From: Candidatus Nomurabacteria bacterium RIFCSPLOWO2_01_FULL_33_17
GTDB taxonomy: Bacteria; Patescibacteriota; Minisyncoccia; Phycocordibacterales; UBA9973
Direction of reading: 5' to 3'
Assembly: GCA_001786995.1 (NCBI GenBank)
Contig: MFUO01000031.1
Location: 1 to 33,503, forward strand
DNA: 33,503 bases
Shown here: positions 12,539-20,621 of the stretch, one piece after another
Layout: every line of letters starts with the position of its first letter
Position numbering within the stretch: position 1 is the first letter of the stretch
The notes under the pieces: generated by a model
Told to the model about the DNA's origin: nothing
The model's database searches: none
What the model saw: the letters and a program-made list of their open reading frames with translations, nothing else
Made by a program: the position numbers and the translations under genes

Positions 12539-14635
12539 TTAGATGTCTATATTCGCGTATCGGGCATTGGTTTGAATAAATGATTTGCGAGGTGGAACTT
12601 CGGAACCCATAAGCATATCAAATATGCGATCAGCTTCTTCGGCATCGTCGACACAAACTTGTTTTAAGATTCTATTTGCAGGATCCATTGTTGTTTCCCA
12701 TAATTCTTCGGAATTCATTTCACCCAAACCCTTATATCTTTGAACATGAATTCTATTAGGTCTTAGGTTCAAGGTCTTAGATTCAAGGTTGTTTTCTTCA
12801 TTTTCTGTTTCCTGTTCATCATCAAGAACAACTATTGCTGATGCATCGTTGCCGGTTAATTTATCTCTTTCTTCATCCGAATATGCATAATGAACTTCTT
12901 TGCCCTGCTTTATTTTAAACAATGGTGGTTGAGCAATATAAATGAATCCCCCATCAATTAGTGGACGGAAATATCTGTAAAACAAAGTTAATATCAGTGT
13001 ACGAATATGGGCTCCGTCCACATCCGCATCAGTTGCAATTATGACTTTATGATAACGAAGTTTTGAAATATCAAAAGTATCTCCTATAGCTGTCCCCATT
13101 GCAACAACAAGATTTTTAATTTGCTCACTACCCAGCATTCGATCAAGTCGTGCTCGTTCGATATTTAAAATTTTTCCTCGTAATGGCAAAATAGCTTGAG
13201 TTCGACGATCACGCCCCATTTTAGCTGTACCACCCGCAGAATCTCCCTCTACAATAAATAATTCGGATTCTTCAGCACTTTTTGTAGAGCAGTCAGCCAA
13301 TTTTCCAGGCAATGTCATGCCTTCAAGTGCGCCTTTTCGTAAAACAGAATCTTTCGCAGCTTTTGCGGCTTTGCGAGATCGCATAGCAAGATTTGCTTTA
13401 TTTATTATGGCTTTAGCTTCATCAGGATTCTCTTCAAAAAATGCTGATAATGCATCACCAAAAACTGTATTAACAGCGCCTTGAGCTTCAGTAGATCCTA
13501 ATTTACCTTTTGTTTGACCTTCAAATTGAATCTCACGCAATTTTACAGAAACAACTGCAACTAAACCTTCTAAAACATCATCTCCTGTAAAACCACCATC
13601 GGCTTCTTTAGCCATCCCAGCTTTTTTAGCATAAGAATTAATAACGCGAGTTAAAGCCATTTTAAATCCAGTAATATGTGTCCCATATTCTGGGTTTGCA
13701 ATATTGTTTGCAAAAGCAACTATTCTTGTAGTTACATCATCAATATAACGGAAAACTACTTCTACTTCTACATTTTCATGTTCTTTTTCTACATGAAAAA
13801 TTGTTGAATGAATTGGTTTTTGAAATTCTGTATAATGTTCAACTAAAGATACTAATCCGCCTTCGAAATAAAAAGTTTGACTAGGTAATTCTAATTCTAA
13901 TTCTTTAAAATAAAAAACATCATCTAGATTAGTTTTTTTCTTTGTTAAAACTGAATCACCCCTGCCTACCGGCCAGGCAGGCATTTCTCGCGCATCAATA
14001 GTAGTAATACGAAGACCTTTGACTAAATAAGCTTGTTGTCTAAAATGATGAATAATAGTATTTAGATTAAATTCACGGTCTTTAAAAATTTCTTCATCTG
14101 GCTCAAAAGTAATAATTGTTCCATGTAATTTAGAAGATCCAATTTTTTTAACAGATGCTTTCTTTTTACCTTGCGAATATTCTTGTTCATATTTACCTCC
14201 ATCACGATGAACAATAGCTTGAGTATAAATAGATAATGCATTAACAACTGAAGCTCCGACACCGTGTAATCCTCCTGTCGCTTTAATATACCCACTTTCA
14301 TCTCCACCAAATTTACCTCCGGCATGAAGAGTTGTCATAACAGTTTCTAAAGCCGAAACTTTTGTTTTGGAATGAATATCAACTGGAATACCACGGCCAT
14401 TATCAGCTACACGAATATGATTACCAGGAAGAAGTACAATTTCAATATCATTACATTCGGAAGCCATAGCTTCATCACGAGAGTTATCAAAAATCTCCCA
14501 TACCAAATGATGCAAGCCCTCTAAACCAGTAGAACCAATGTACATCCCCGGGCGGCGACGAACAGGTTCAAGCCCCTCTAAAACACTGATTTCATCAGCA
14601 CCATATTTGCCATTTTTTGTTGTGTCTTTTGCCAT
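12539..14635 (-). CDS. gyrB: DNA gyrase subunit B
   Basis: 698 aa. The GHKL ATPase domain has 'EGLEPVRRRPGMYIGS', 'EIFDNSRDEAM', 'DNGRGIPVDIH' and 'GGLHGVGASVVNALS'. A transducer domain follows, then TOPRIM with 'EGDSAGGTAKMGRDRRTQAILPLRGKILN' and 'IATDADVDGAHIRTL'. The C-terminus has 'RYKGLGEMNSEELW'. With GyrA it introduces negative supercoils; ParE cannot be excluded from sequence alone but is less likely if there is one copy. A loop of about 30 residues near 217-246 contains PAWPVGR, encoded by a palindromic DNA repeat. An extended -10 promoter sits 10 nt upstream of the ATG. Confidence 0.93.
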   Translation of the reverse strand: MAKDTTKNGKYGADEISVLEGLEPVRRRPGMYIGSTGLEGLHHLVWEIFDNSRDEAMASECNDIEIVLLPGNHIRVADNGRGIPVDIHSKTKVSALETVMTTLHAGGKFGGDESGYIKATGGLHGVGASVVNALSIYTQAIVHRDGGKYEQEYSQGKKKASVKKIGSSKLHGTIITFEPDEEIFKDREFNLNTIIHHFRQQAYLVKGLRITTIDAREMPAWPVGRGDSVLTKKKTNLDDVFYFKELELELPSQTFYFEGGLVSLVEHYTEFQKPIHSTIFHVEKEHENVEVEVVFRYIDDVTTRIVAFANNIANPEYGTHITGFKMALTRVINSYAKKAGMAKEADGGFTGDDVLEGLVAVVSVKLREIQFEGQTKGKLGSTEAQGAVNTVFGDALSAFFEENPDEAKAIINKANLAMRSRKAAKAAKDSVLRKGALEGMTLPGKLADCSTKSAEESELFIVEGDSAGGTAKMGRDRRTQAILPLRGKILNIERARLDRMLGSEQIKNLVVAMGTAIGDTFDISKLRYHKVIIATDADVDGAHIRTLILTLFYRYFRPLIDGGFIYIAQPPLFKIKQGKEVHYAYSDEERDKLTGNDASAIVVLDDEQETENEENNLESKTLNLRPNRIHVQRYKGLGEMNSEELWETTMDPANRILKQVCVDDAEEADRIFDMLMGSEVPPRKSFIQTNARYANIDI
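13961..13981. repeat. Palindromic repeat inserted in frame in gyrB
   Basis: A quasi-palindrome with arms CCTGCCT (13961-13967) and AGGCAGG (13975-13981) around an ACCGGCC centre encodes P219-A-W-P-V-G-R225. The GC-rich block contrasts with the AT-rich gene around it. It falls at a surface-loop position between the ATPase and transducer elements. Confidence 0.65.
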
Positions 14636-14645
14636 ATATATCTAT

Positions 14646-14674
14646 ATTATAGCAAAAATAGGTATAATTACCAA
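14646..14674 (-). promoter_or_regulatory. gyrB promoter
   Basis: Minus strand: TTGGTA (14669-14674), 17-nt spacer, TGCTATAAT (extended -10; TATAAT at 14646-14651). Ten nucleotides remain to the ATG, giving a leader of a few bases at most. Confidence 0.75.
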
Positions 14675-14702
14675 GCTTTTTTAAAAAAATTTTAATGTAT
14701 AA

Positions 14703-15833
14703 TTAGCGAATCATTACACTAAAAATTTCTCGTGTTTTTTCTTCAAGTTCTTTATGTAGGGTATTTACCTCTTCATCAGTTAAGGTTTTTTCAAGAGAAC
14801 GGTAAGTTATACGATAAGCATAACTCTTTTTGTCAGCACCAAATTTTACATCATTTTCATATTCGTCTAGTAGTGATACCTCTTCAGCTAAATAGCCAAC
14901 TACATCACGAACTAAATCAAAATAATCATTTGGTGAGAAAGTTTTATCAACTACAAAAGAGATATCACGGATTATTGCAGGATATTTACTGACATCGCGA
15001 TAAACATTTCCCAATACAAGTTGTTTTTTAACTCGTTCGTCTTGCGACCAAAGTAATCTAATATCTGGCAAATTCATACTAATAATTGCAAGTCTTTCAA
15101 GACCAAATCCAAATGCCCAGCCATTATAATTCTCTAATCCAAAATTTTTCAAAACATCTTTTCTTGGCATTCCACCACCCATAATCTCAACCCACTTTCC
15201 ATCAAGTTCCACCTCTATTTGTAAAGACGGGTCAGTATAAGGAAATGTATCGTCTAAAAATCTATATTTTACTTCTTTGCCAAAAAGTCCTTCAACAATT
15301 TCTACAAGGGCTTGTTTTAAATCATCAAGATTTAAAACTTTTTTACTATCAGGCACAAGATAAAGACCACCCATTTGATGAAATATATTCATATGGCGAC
15401 GGTCAATTTCGTCTTTTCGATAAACTTTACCATAACAAATTACACCCAGTTTTTCGTTATTTTTTATCTTCTTTTTTATGTCTTTATTATTTAAATAGTA
15501 ATACCACATCACAGTATCATGTGGGCGAAGAATATTTTTTTCATCAAGGTAATAAGTGTCTGACTTACTACGAGCTGGATGATTCGAAGCAAAATTAAAT
15601 AAATCAAAAGAAAGATCAACAGGTACAATTTCAGGAATAATAATATTGTCAAAATCTTTTAAAATATGAATGTTTCTAGTATTTTTAACGATTTGAAAAA
15701 GTGGGCTAGTTTCTAATCGTGACAAATCAGGCATATCTAAATGCCTTTTAATACGCAAACTTTCAGCATCATTTTTATTTGAAAGTGTAACCAAAATCTG
15801 CTCTTGTTCTGTTGTGTCTACTTTAATTTCCAT
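14703..15833 (-). CDS. pheS: Single-chain phenylalanyl-tRNA synthetase, mitochondrial type
   Basis: 376 aa. The catalytic core resembles PheRS alpha: 'NHPARSKSDTYYL' (about 84-96), motif 2 'VYRKDEIDRRHMNIFHQMGG' and motif 3 'GWAFGFGLERLAI'. Instead of stopping there, the chain continues 'NLPDIRLLWSQDERVKKQ' into an FDX-ACB anticodon-binding domain (about 285-376; 'KYPAIIRDISFVV', 'SYAYRITYRSLEKTLTDEEV'). That domain normally sits at the end of bacterial PheT. This core plus FDX-ACB layout is that of mitochondrial PheRS (FARS2), which works as a monomer. No pheT is adjacent: the neighbours are gyrB and a peptidoglycan-binding protein. It charges tRNA-Phe. Confidence 0.92.
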   Translation of the reverse strand: MEIKVDTTEQEQILVTLSNKNDAESLRIKRHLDMPDLSRLETSPLFQIVKNTRNIHILKDFDNIIIPEIVPVDLSFDLFNFASNHPARSKSDTYYLDEKNILRPHDTVMWYYYLNNKDIKKKIKNNEKLGVICYGKVYRKDEIDRRHMNIFHQMGGLYLVPDSKKVLNLDDLKQALVEIVEGLFGKEVKYRFLDDTFPYTDPSLQIEVELDGKWVEIMGGGMPRKDVLKNFGLENYNGWAFGFGLERLAIISMNLPDIRLLWSQDERVKKQLVLGNVYRDVSKYPAIIRDISFVVDKTFSPNDYFDLVRDVVGYLAEEVSLLDEYENDVKFGADKKSYAYRITYRSLEKTLTDEEVNTLHKELEEKTREIFSVMIR

Positions 15834-15838
15834 ATATC

Positions 15839-15868
15839 AAATATACCCTTTTTAAGGGTATATTTCAA
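15839..15868 (-). promoter_or_regulatory. pheS promoter embedded in a perfect palindrome
   Basis: TTGAAA (15863-15868) and TATATT (15840-15845) are 17 nt apart on the minus strand, with 6 nt from the -10 box to the pheS ATG. A perfect 12-bp inverted repeat, AAATATACCCTT with AAGGGTATATTT (15839-15865, 3-nt centre), spans the -10 box and spacer, as expected for an operator or a terminator of the upstream gene. Confidence 0.65.
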
Positions 15869-15877
15869 TAGATCCAA

Positions 15878-15920
15878 CACCTCACCCTTACCTCCCTCTC
15901 CTGAAAAGATAGGAGAGGGA
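15878..15920. repeat. REP-like palindromic repeat
   Basis: CACCTCACCC is followed by CCCTCTCCT and AGGAGAGGGA arms. The class is the same as the right unit of the 10.6-kb REPIN-like pair, here as a single copy between pheS and the peptidoglycan-binding gene. Confidence 0.65.
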
Positions 15921-15941
15921 AATCACAATTTAAACACATAT

Positions 15942-16526
15942 CTACTCTGCCAAAAGCTCATTAATTATCTTCATTGTATTACCACCAACTACTCCATCAG
16001 CAGTTATTTTATATTCTGTTTGGAATTTCTTAACGGCTGTTTCAGTCATTGGACCAAAACTACCATCAACTTTACCAGTTAGATAATCATTATCAACTAA
16101 AAATTGTTGAAGTATTTTGACTTCACTACCGTTACTACCTTTTTTCAAAATTTTTGTAATTAGAACAATAGGAGTTTTTATTTCTTCGGGTTCATTTATA
16201 ATTGGTTTAACAGGTTCCACAACTACAATATCTTGTTCTTTTTTATCATCATTTTTAACTGGAACAATAATATTATTATCAACAATTACTTCATTATTAA
16301 CAATTGGAACAACAGGAACAGTATCAACTATAAATGGTGTAGTATTTTCATTAATAGGAGCATCTTTTAATGCTACATTTTCATCTACCACTTCTGCTAC
16401 TTTAGCACCAAAGATTTTTTGAGATAATGCAATTTCTGGATGAATTTTTAGATAAAAAGCCCCAAAAGTTGCGCCACATAATAGCAATAGAATGATTATA
16501 AGAAATGTTAAACCTTTATTTGACAT
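15942..16526 (-). CDS. Membrane-anchored peptidoglycan-binding protein
   Basis: 194 aa. One N-terminal TM/signal-anchor ('LTFLIIILLLLCGATFGAFYL', about 6-27) is followed by a Val/Pro/Asn-rich extracytoplasmic linker (about 45-125). A PG_binding_1 domain (about 130-192) carries 'LKKGSNGSEVKILQQFLV', 'GKVDGSFGPMTETAVKKFQ' and 'DGVVGGNTMKII'. It has no catalytic domain, so it probably tethers or positions something at the wall. It lies upstream of pheS on the same strand but is separated by a REP-like repeat and a palindrome. A TAGAAT box 5 nt before the ATG suggests a leaderless start. Confidence 0.88.
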   Translation of the reverse strand: MSNKGLTFLIIILLLLCGATFGAFYLKIHPEIALSQKIFGAKVAEVVDENVALKDAPINENTTPFIVDTVPVVPIVNNEVIVDNNIIVPVKNDDKKEQDIVVVEPVKPIINEPEEIKTPIVLITKILKKGSNGSEVKILQQFLVDNDYLTGKVDGSFGPMTETAVKKFQTEYKITADGVVGGNTMKIINELLAE

Positions 16527-16582
16527 ATGTTATTCTAAATTAATTGAATATACATATAGTATAACATATATTATATAATAAA

Positions 16583-19500
16583 CTAGTTATCCACAAAAAT
16601 CTTATTAGCTATTTTACAATATTCACATTCTGTATTAGAAGTTCCATATGGTTTAAAATGACAGGGTCTTGATACCCAACTACCTATTATTAATTCATTC
16701 TCATAGTCTTTTATATCACGAATTAGTAAATCTATAACTTCACTGTCTATATGAGTTTTGTATAAATAATTTTTCTCTTTTGGATTTTCTTCAAGAAAAA
16801 GTAATCTTGACTCAGCCACAATTTTTCCACCTTCTACTCCTTGTACAAGATAAGAATACATTGCAAGTTGTCGCATATATGAGGACAATCTATTTTCTTC
16901 ATCTTTTTTTTCTATCATACCAACAGTTTTACTACTTCCTGTTTTAAAGTCGGTAATTATAATGTCACCATTGGATAATCTTTCTGTTAAATCAATTTTT
17001 CCATAGATATTTAAATTTGGAAAATTTTTATCCCTAAAAGAGATATTCCTTTCAGATTCATGATCTTTAGCTAATTTTTCATAATAATTTATCAGCCAAT
17101 TTTTAATTGAATCATATGCATCTTTTGTTAACTTTTTTAATTCTATAATATCATCTATCCCCTCTTTTTTAAGTTCAAAAACTATTTTAACTTTAATAGC
17201 TTCATCACTTGGTTTTGAATTTTCTTTTAAAATAAACTCAATAACACTATGCACAGCCGAGCCCAAAACCAGACTTTTTGATTTAACCTCTGGCAATTTT
17301 AAAAAATTTCTAAAATACCAACGCCATGAACATATAAAAAAATTATTAAGCATCGAGACTGTTATGTTTGTCTCTGTGTATTTTTGTTTTACAAAATCCA
17401 TAACACTCTTTAAAGTATCATTTTCAATGTCTAAACTTGATTTTAATGCAAAATGTTTTATATCCTTTTTAATTATTTCATCTTCTGTTTGTATATTATT
17501 TTTTATAATAAAATGATCTTTATTTAAATCTTCAATTATATGAGCCAATGTTAAATCTTTACCTTCAAAATCTGATTTAGAATAAGAAATAGATAAAATA
17601 TCTTTTGCTCTTGTAATAGCAACATATAGTTCTCTTTTTGCACTCTCAATATCTTTTTTGTCTAAAAGATCTTTAACCTTCTCGGGTAATGTAAAAGCAT
17701 TTCTTTTACTACTCATTAAAATCTCTTCATTCATATGAGCTATAAATACATACTTATACTCAAGACCTTTTGATTTATGTAATGTCATTACATGAACACC
17801 ATTATTTAAACCAATAGATGCAATATTTATATGTGTATTATATTCTCTTAAGCGAGAAAAATACTGTAAAAAATCATTAAGTTTTGCTTTAGTATGCCCG
17901 TCTGCAGAAGCTATGCGACTAGCATTGCGGGTGGGGTTTTCTTCATATGAAATTGCAAGATGAATCAAACTTCGTACTATTTCTACATTTTTCAAAAGCT
18001 CTTCATGATTTTGACTTTTCTCTATTAAAAGTTCATTACCAACAATGCTAACAATCTTAGATATTCTTTCCCCATTTGTACTATTTATCCAGTTATTAAG
18101 CTGACCCCTCCAAATCGATACTGGATTCGTATCAGAAAATAAAGTCTTATCAGTATTTTCTGTAAAATCCCAAAAGTCTTTACGATTTAGAGTATAACCA
18201 TTTTGGCTAGAAAAACTTTTAATAAATTTATGCGCAAGAAATGTATCAATACCGCTCGTCTGATCTAAGATAGATTCACAAAGTAATACATTATCATTTG
18301 GATTATTTATTATTTGTAACACTCTTATTAGACTATCAACTTCATTTATATCAAAAATTGAAACATTTTTCTCAGAAACTATGGGTATACCCATATCCGA
18401 AAGTATATTACAAGCCTGCCTTACATTCTTATTCTTTGGAAGCAATATTGCAAATTGATTTAGATTTTCTCCCTTTTCAACCATTTCTTTAATCATTAAT
18501 CCGATATGTAAAATCTCATCGCGCGGAAAATTATATTGATATAAGTTTATCTTTACATTTTCTTTTTTATTACTTTTTAATTTTTCTTTTGTAATTGAAC
18601 TTATTAATAATTCATCCGCTAAACCTAAGATATTTTCAGTTGAGCGATAATTTTCAACCAAAATTATTAATTTTGCTTTACCAAAATAATGCGAAAATTC
18701 TTCAAAATAACTAATATTGGCCCCAGAAAATCCATATATAAGCTGACGGTCATCCCCAACTACAAATATATTTGGCATTTCAACATCTCCCCACACGGCT
18801 TTCAAAAAATTGTTTTGAACAAATGACGAATCTTGATGTTCATCTATAAGTATATATTGATATTCTTCTTTTATATCCGAGCGCGCATCGTCGGAATCTT
18901 CGACAATTTTTACAGCATATTCAAGCACATCGTCATAATCCATCATTCCTCTTTCTTTTTTCAAATTTTCATAAACTTCATAAAATTTTACCACTTCTAT
19001 TGTTCGTTCTAATGACTCTATTTTTTTAATAATATCTTTTTTAAATTCTCCTTTTGACTCTCCACGCGAAGAAATACTTTCTGGGTCTTTTTGCAAACTT
19101 TCAATATCTATCTTTATTAAATCCAAAAATTTTTCTGGCTCCAACCTTTCTTTTTTTAAAAGTGAAATCAAACCTTTTAAATCATTAAAATATTGAGACG
19201 GATTTGTGCGAGTCTTTATGTATTCCCAATCATTTGTATGCAATATCTCATCAATTAAAAATACAGATTCACTATCATCCATCAATTTTGGCGGATATGA
19301 AAAATCTAATACTTCATAATATTTACCCACTATACTAGAAGCAAAAGAATGGAATGTATTTATCGTTACACCGCGAGATAGAGATCCAATATATTTCTCT
19401 AATCGATCTTTCATTGCACCCACTCCAGAACGAGTAAAAGTAAGACAAAGTATACTATTTGCTCCAGTATCTGTATTTTGAAGTATATTTGCAATTCTTA

Positions 19501-19627
19501 ATGCTAAAATCTGAGTCTTGCCTGTACCAGGCCCCGCAACAACCATTACTGGCCCATCTATGGTGTCTACAGCCTCTTTTTGAGCAATATTTAACTTATT
19601 ATAAGCTTGTTTAAAATCTTCATCCAT
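16583..19627 (-). CDS. UvrD-family helicase fused to a PD-(D/E)XK Fe-S nuclease
   Basis: 1,014 aa. The superfamily 1A helicase has Walker A AGPGTGKT (31-38), 'YILIDEHQDSS', the Q-rich 'VVGDDRQLIYGFSGA', and late motifs 'HVMTLHKSKGLEYKYVF' and 'RELYVAITRAKD'. From about 760 a nuclease domain carries 'LGSAVHSVIE', 'GKIDLTERL', 'IITDFKTG' and 'RQLAMYSYL'. Cys766 together with Cys989, Cys1001 and Cys1004 has the spacing of a Cas4/AddB-type Fe-S cluster. It probably acts in end resection and double-strand-break repair, standing in for AddAB/RecBCD. It follows the LysE gene by 7 nt, but a TGCTATAAT box within that gene's end lies 6 nt before its ATG. Confidence 0.92.
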   Translation of the reverse strand: MDEDFKQAYNKLNIAQKEAVDTIDGPVMVVAGPGTGKTQILALRIANILQNTDTGANSILCLTFTRSGVGAMKDRLEKYIGSLSRGVTINTFHSFASSIVGKYYEVLDFSYPPKLMDDSESVFLIDEILHTNDWEYIKTRTNPSQYFNDLKGLISLLKKERLEPEKFLDLIKIDIESLQKDPESISSRGESKGEFKKDIIKKIESLERTIEVVKFYEVYENLKKERGMMDYDDVLEYAVKIVEDSDDARSDIKEEYQYILIDEHQDSSFVQNNFLKAVWGDVEMPNIFVVGDDRQLIYGFSGANISYFEEFSHYFGKAKLIILVENYRSTENILGLADELLISSITKEKLKSNKKENVKINLYQYNFPRDEILHIGLMIKEMVEKGENLNQFAILLPKNKNVRQACNILSDMGIPIVSEKNVSIFDINEVDSLIRVLQIINNPNDNVLLCESILDQTSGIDTFLAHKFIKSFSSQNGYTLNRKDFWDFTENTDKTLFSDTNPVSIWRGQLNNWINSTNGERISKIVSIVGNELLIEKSQNHEELLKNVEIVRSLIHLAISYEENPTRNASRIASADGHTKAKLNDFLQYFSRLREYNTHINIASIGLNNGVHVMTLHKSKGLEYKYVFIAHMNEEILMSSKRNAFTLPEKVKDLLDKKDIESAKRELYVAITRAKDILSISYSKSDFEGKDLTLAHIIEDLNKDHFIIKNNIQTEDEIIKKDIKHFALKSSLDIENDTLKSVMDFVKQKYTETNITVSMLNNFFICSWRWYFRNFLKLPEVKSKSLVLGSAVHSVIEFILKENSKPSDEAIKVKIVFELKKEGIDDIIELKKLTKDAYDSIKNWLINYYEKLAKDHESERNISFRDKNFPNLNIYGKIDLTERLSNGDIIITDFKTGSSKTVGMIEKKDEENRLSSYMRQLAMYSYLVQGVEGGKIVAESRLLFLEENPKEKNYLYKTHIDSEVIDLLIRDIKDYENELIIGSWVSRPCHFKPYGTSNTECEYCKIANKIFVDN

Positions 19628-19633
19628 TTCTCT

Positions 19634-19642
19634 ATTATAGCA
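19634..19642 (-). promoter_or_regulatory. Leaderless extended -10 promoter of the helicase-nuclease
   Basis: TG-C-TATAAT on the minus strand overlaps the stop codon of the LysE gene and ends 6 nt before the ATG at 19627. No convincing -35 box is present. Confidence 0.6.
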
Positions 19643-20258
19643 GAAATAAATGTATTAAAATAAACACTCCAGAAAATGTAATAATAACCCCAGAAATATG
19701 ATTTATAAGCTTGATGTGAAATTTATTAAAACTAGACCGGATTTTTGAGACAAAAAAAGCAAGTATTGTCCACATAGTTAAAGCACTTAATAAAAGTCCA
19801 AAAACAAAAGATACTGGAAATTCAGAAAAACCATTAAACACTGATAACGACCCCAAAATAGCTGTAAATGTAATTATTTGAAATGGATTAAGCATAGTAA
19901 CAATAAATGCTGAAAAAAATTGACCAAAATAATTTTCTACTTCTAAATCATTTCTTTTATGTTTTGTATATAATTTTTCTGAGAAAAAAGTTGCTATACC
20001 TAAGATAATTAATGAAGTCCCACCTATAATATGTATTGGTATGGTATAGTTTATAAAAAATTCGGATGAAGAATTAAGACTAAAGATTATAATAATACTA
20101 TAAATAAAATCAGATGTGATTACCCCAACTCCAGTAATAAAACCAGACATAAATCCATCATTAATTGTTCTTTTAATACTTAAAAAACCAACAGGACCAG
20201 TTGGTAAAGATATTAACATTCCCATAAACAGACCTTTTAAAAATGAAATCAAAAACAT
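19635..20258 (-). CDS. LysE/RhtB-family transporter
   Basis: 207 aa with five to six hydrophobic helices. The N-terminal 'LISLPTGPVGFLSIKRTINDGFMSGFITG' is the LysE-type translocator signature, and 'VTMLNPFQIITFTAILGSL' is the second conserved NP-containing segment. Members export amino acids or other small solutes; the substrate here cannot be told. The gene lies immediately upstream of the helicase-nuclease gene, whose promoter lies in its final codons. Upstream is the RNA-rich region. Confidence 0.85.
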   Translation of the reverse strand: MFLISFLKGLFMGMLISLPTGPVGFLSIKRTINDGFMSGFITGVGVITSDFIYSIIIIFSLNSSSEFFINYTIPIHIIGGTSLIILGIATFFSEKLYTKHKRNDLEVENYFGQFFSAFIVTMLNPFQIITFTAILGSLSVFNGFSEFPVSFVFGLLLSALTMWTILAFFVSKIRSSFNKFHIKLINHISGVIITFSGVFILIHLFLL

Positions 20259-20353
20259 AAACAGAGTATAACATAGTAAAAAAATATTTCACCTATTAAT
20301 ATCTTTCCTATATAATTTTTATGTGTTAAAAATAAAGAAATAATAAATAAATC

Positions 20354-20382
20354 TTGTTATATAAAGAAATATATACTATACT
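20354..20382 (+). promoter_or_regulatory. Promoter of the tRNA-Ser transcript
   Basis: TTGTTA (20354-20359), 17-nt spacer, TATACT (20377-20382). The predicted start is near 20389, about 150 nt before the tRNA. A second overlapping TATACT lies at 20372-20377. Confidence 0.6.
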
Positions 20383-20391
20383 AACTTACGA

Positions 20392-20479
20392 AGTGCTCAT
20401 TCGAAGCACTGTTATTTTGTTTTTAATTAAATAACAGTTTTCAAAAGGCAAATCCCGTCTCGCAAGAGACGGGATTTGC
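20392..20479 (+). ncRNA. Hairpin-rich leader upstream of tRNA-Ser (attenuator-like or small RNA)
   Basis: There are three hairpins. A: AGTGCT (20392-20397) with AGCACT (20405-20410). B: ACTGTTATTT (20408-20417) with AAATAACAGT (20429-20438), followed by TTTTC. C: a perfect 14-bp stem, GCAAATCCCGTCTC (20448-20461) with its complement (20466-20479), closed by a GCAA tetraloop. A and B share bases 20408-20410, so they exclude each other at the base. No T-run follows C on the plus strand. This could be a separate small RNA, a pre-tRNA leader or an attenuator. Confidence 0.5.
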
Positions 20480-20535
20480 TGTATACGCTTAAAAATGTTA
20501 GAAATAAAGGAGTTTATAATAATATTTATAAATTT

Positions 20536-20620
20536 GGAGGTGTCGGATAGCGGTTTATTCCACTACCTTGGAAAGGTAGCATATCGAAAGGTATCGAGAG
20601 TTCGAATCTCTCCACCTCCG
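20536..20620 (+). tRNA. tRNA-Ser (anticodon GGA)
   Basis: The 85-nt class II tRNA has acceptor arms GGAGGTG (20536-20542) and CACCTCC (20613-20619) with discriminator G. The anticodon stem CTACC/GGTAG holds loop TTGGAAA, giving GGA. The long variable arm ATATC-GAAA-GGTAT and the T arm GAGAG-TTCGAAT-CTCTC are both present. No CCA is encoded. Confidence 0.95.
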
Positions 20621-20621
20621 C

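Noticed and set aside
16585-16595. TTATCCACA as a DnaA box/origin signal
   Set aside because: These bases are the last codons (V-D-N-stop) of the helicase-nuclease gene, there is no cluster of boxes and no dnaA/dnaN nearby, so no origin is claimed.
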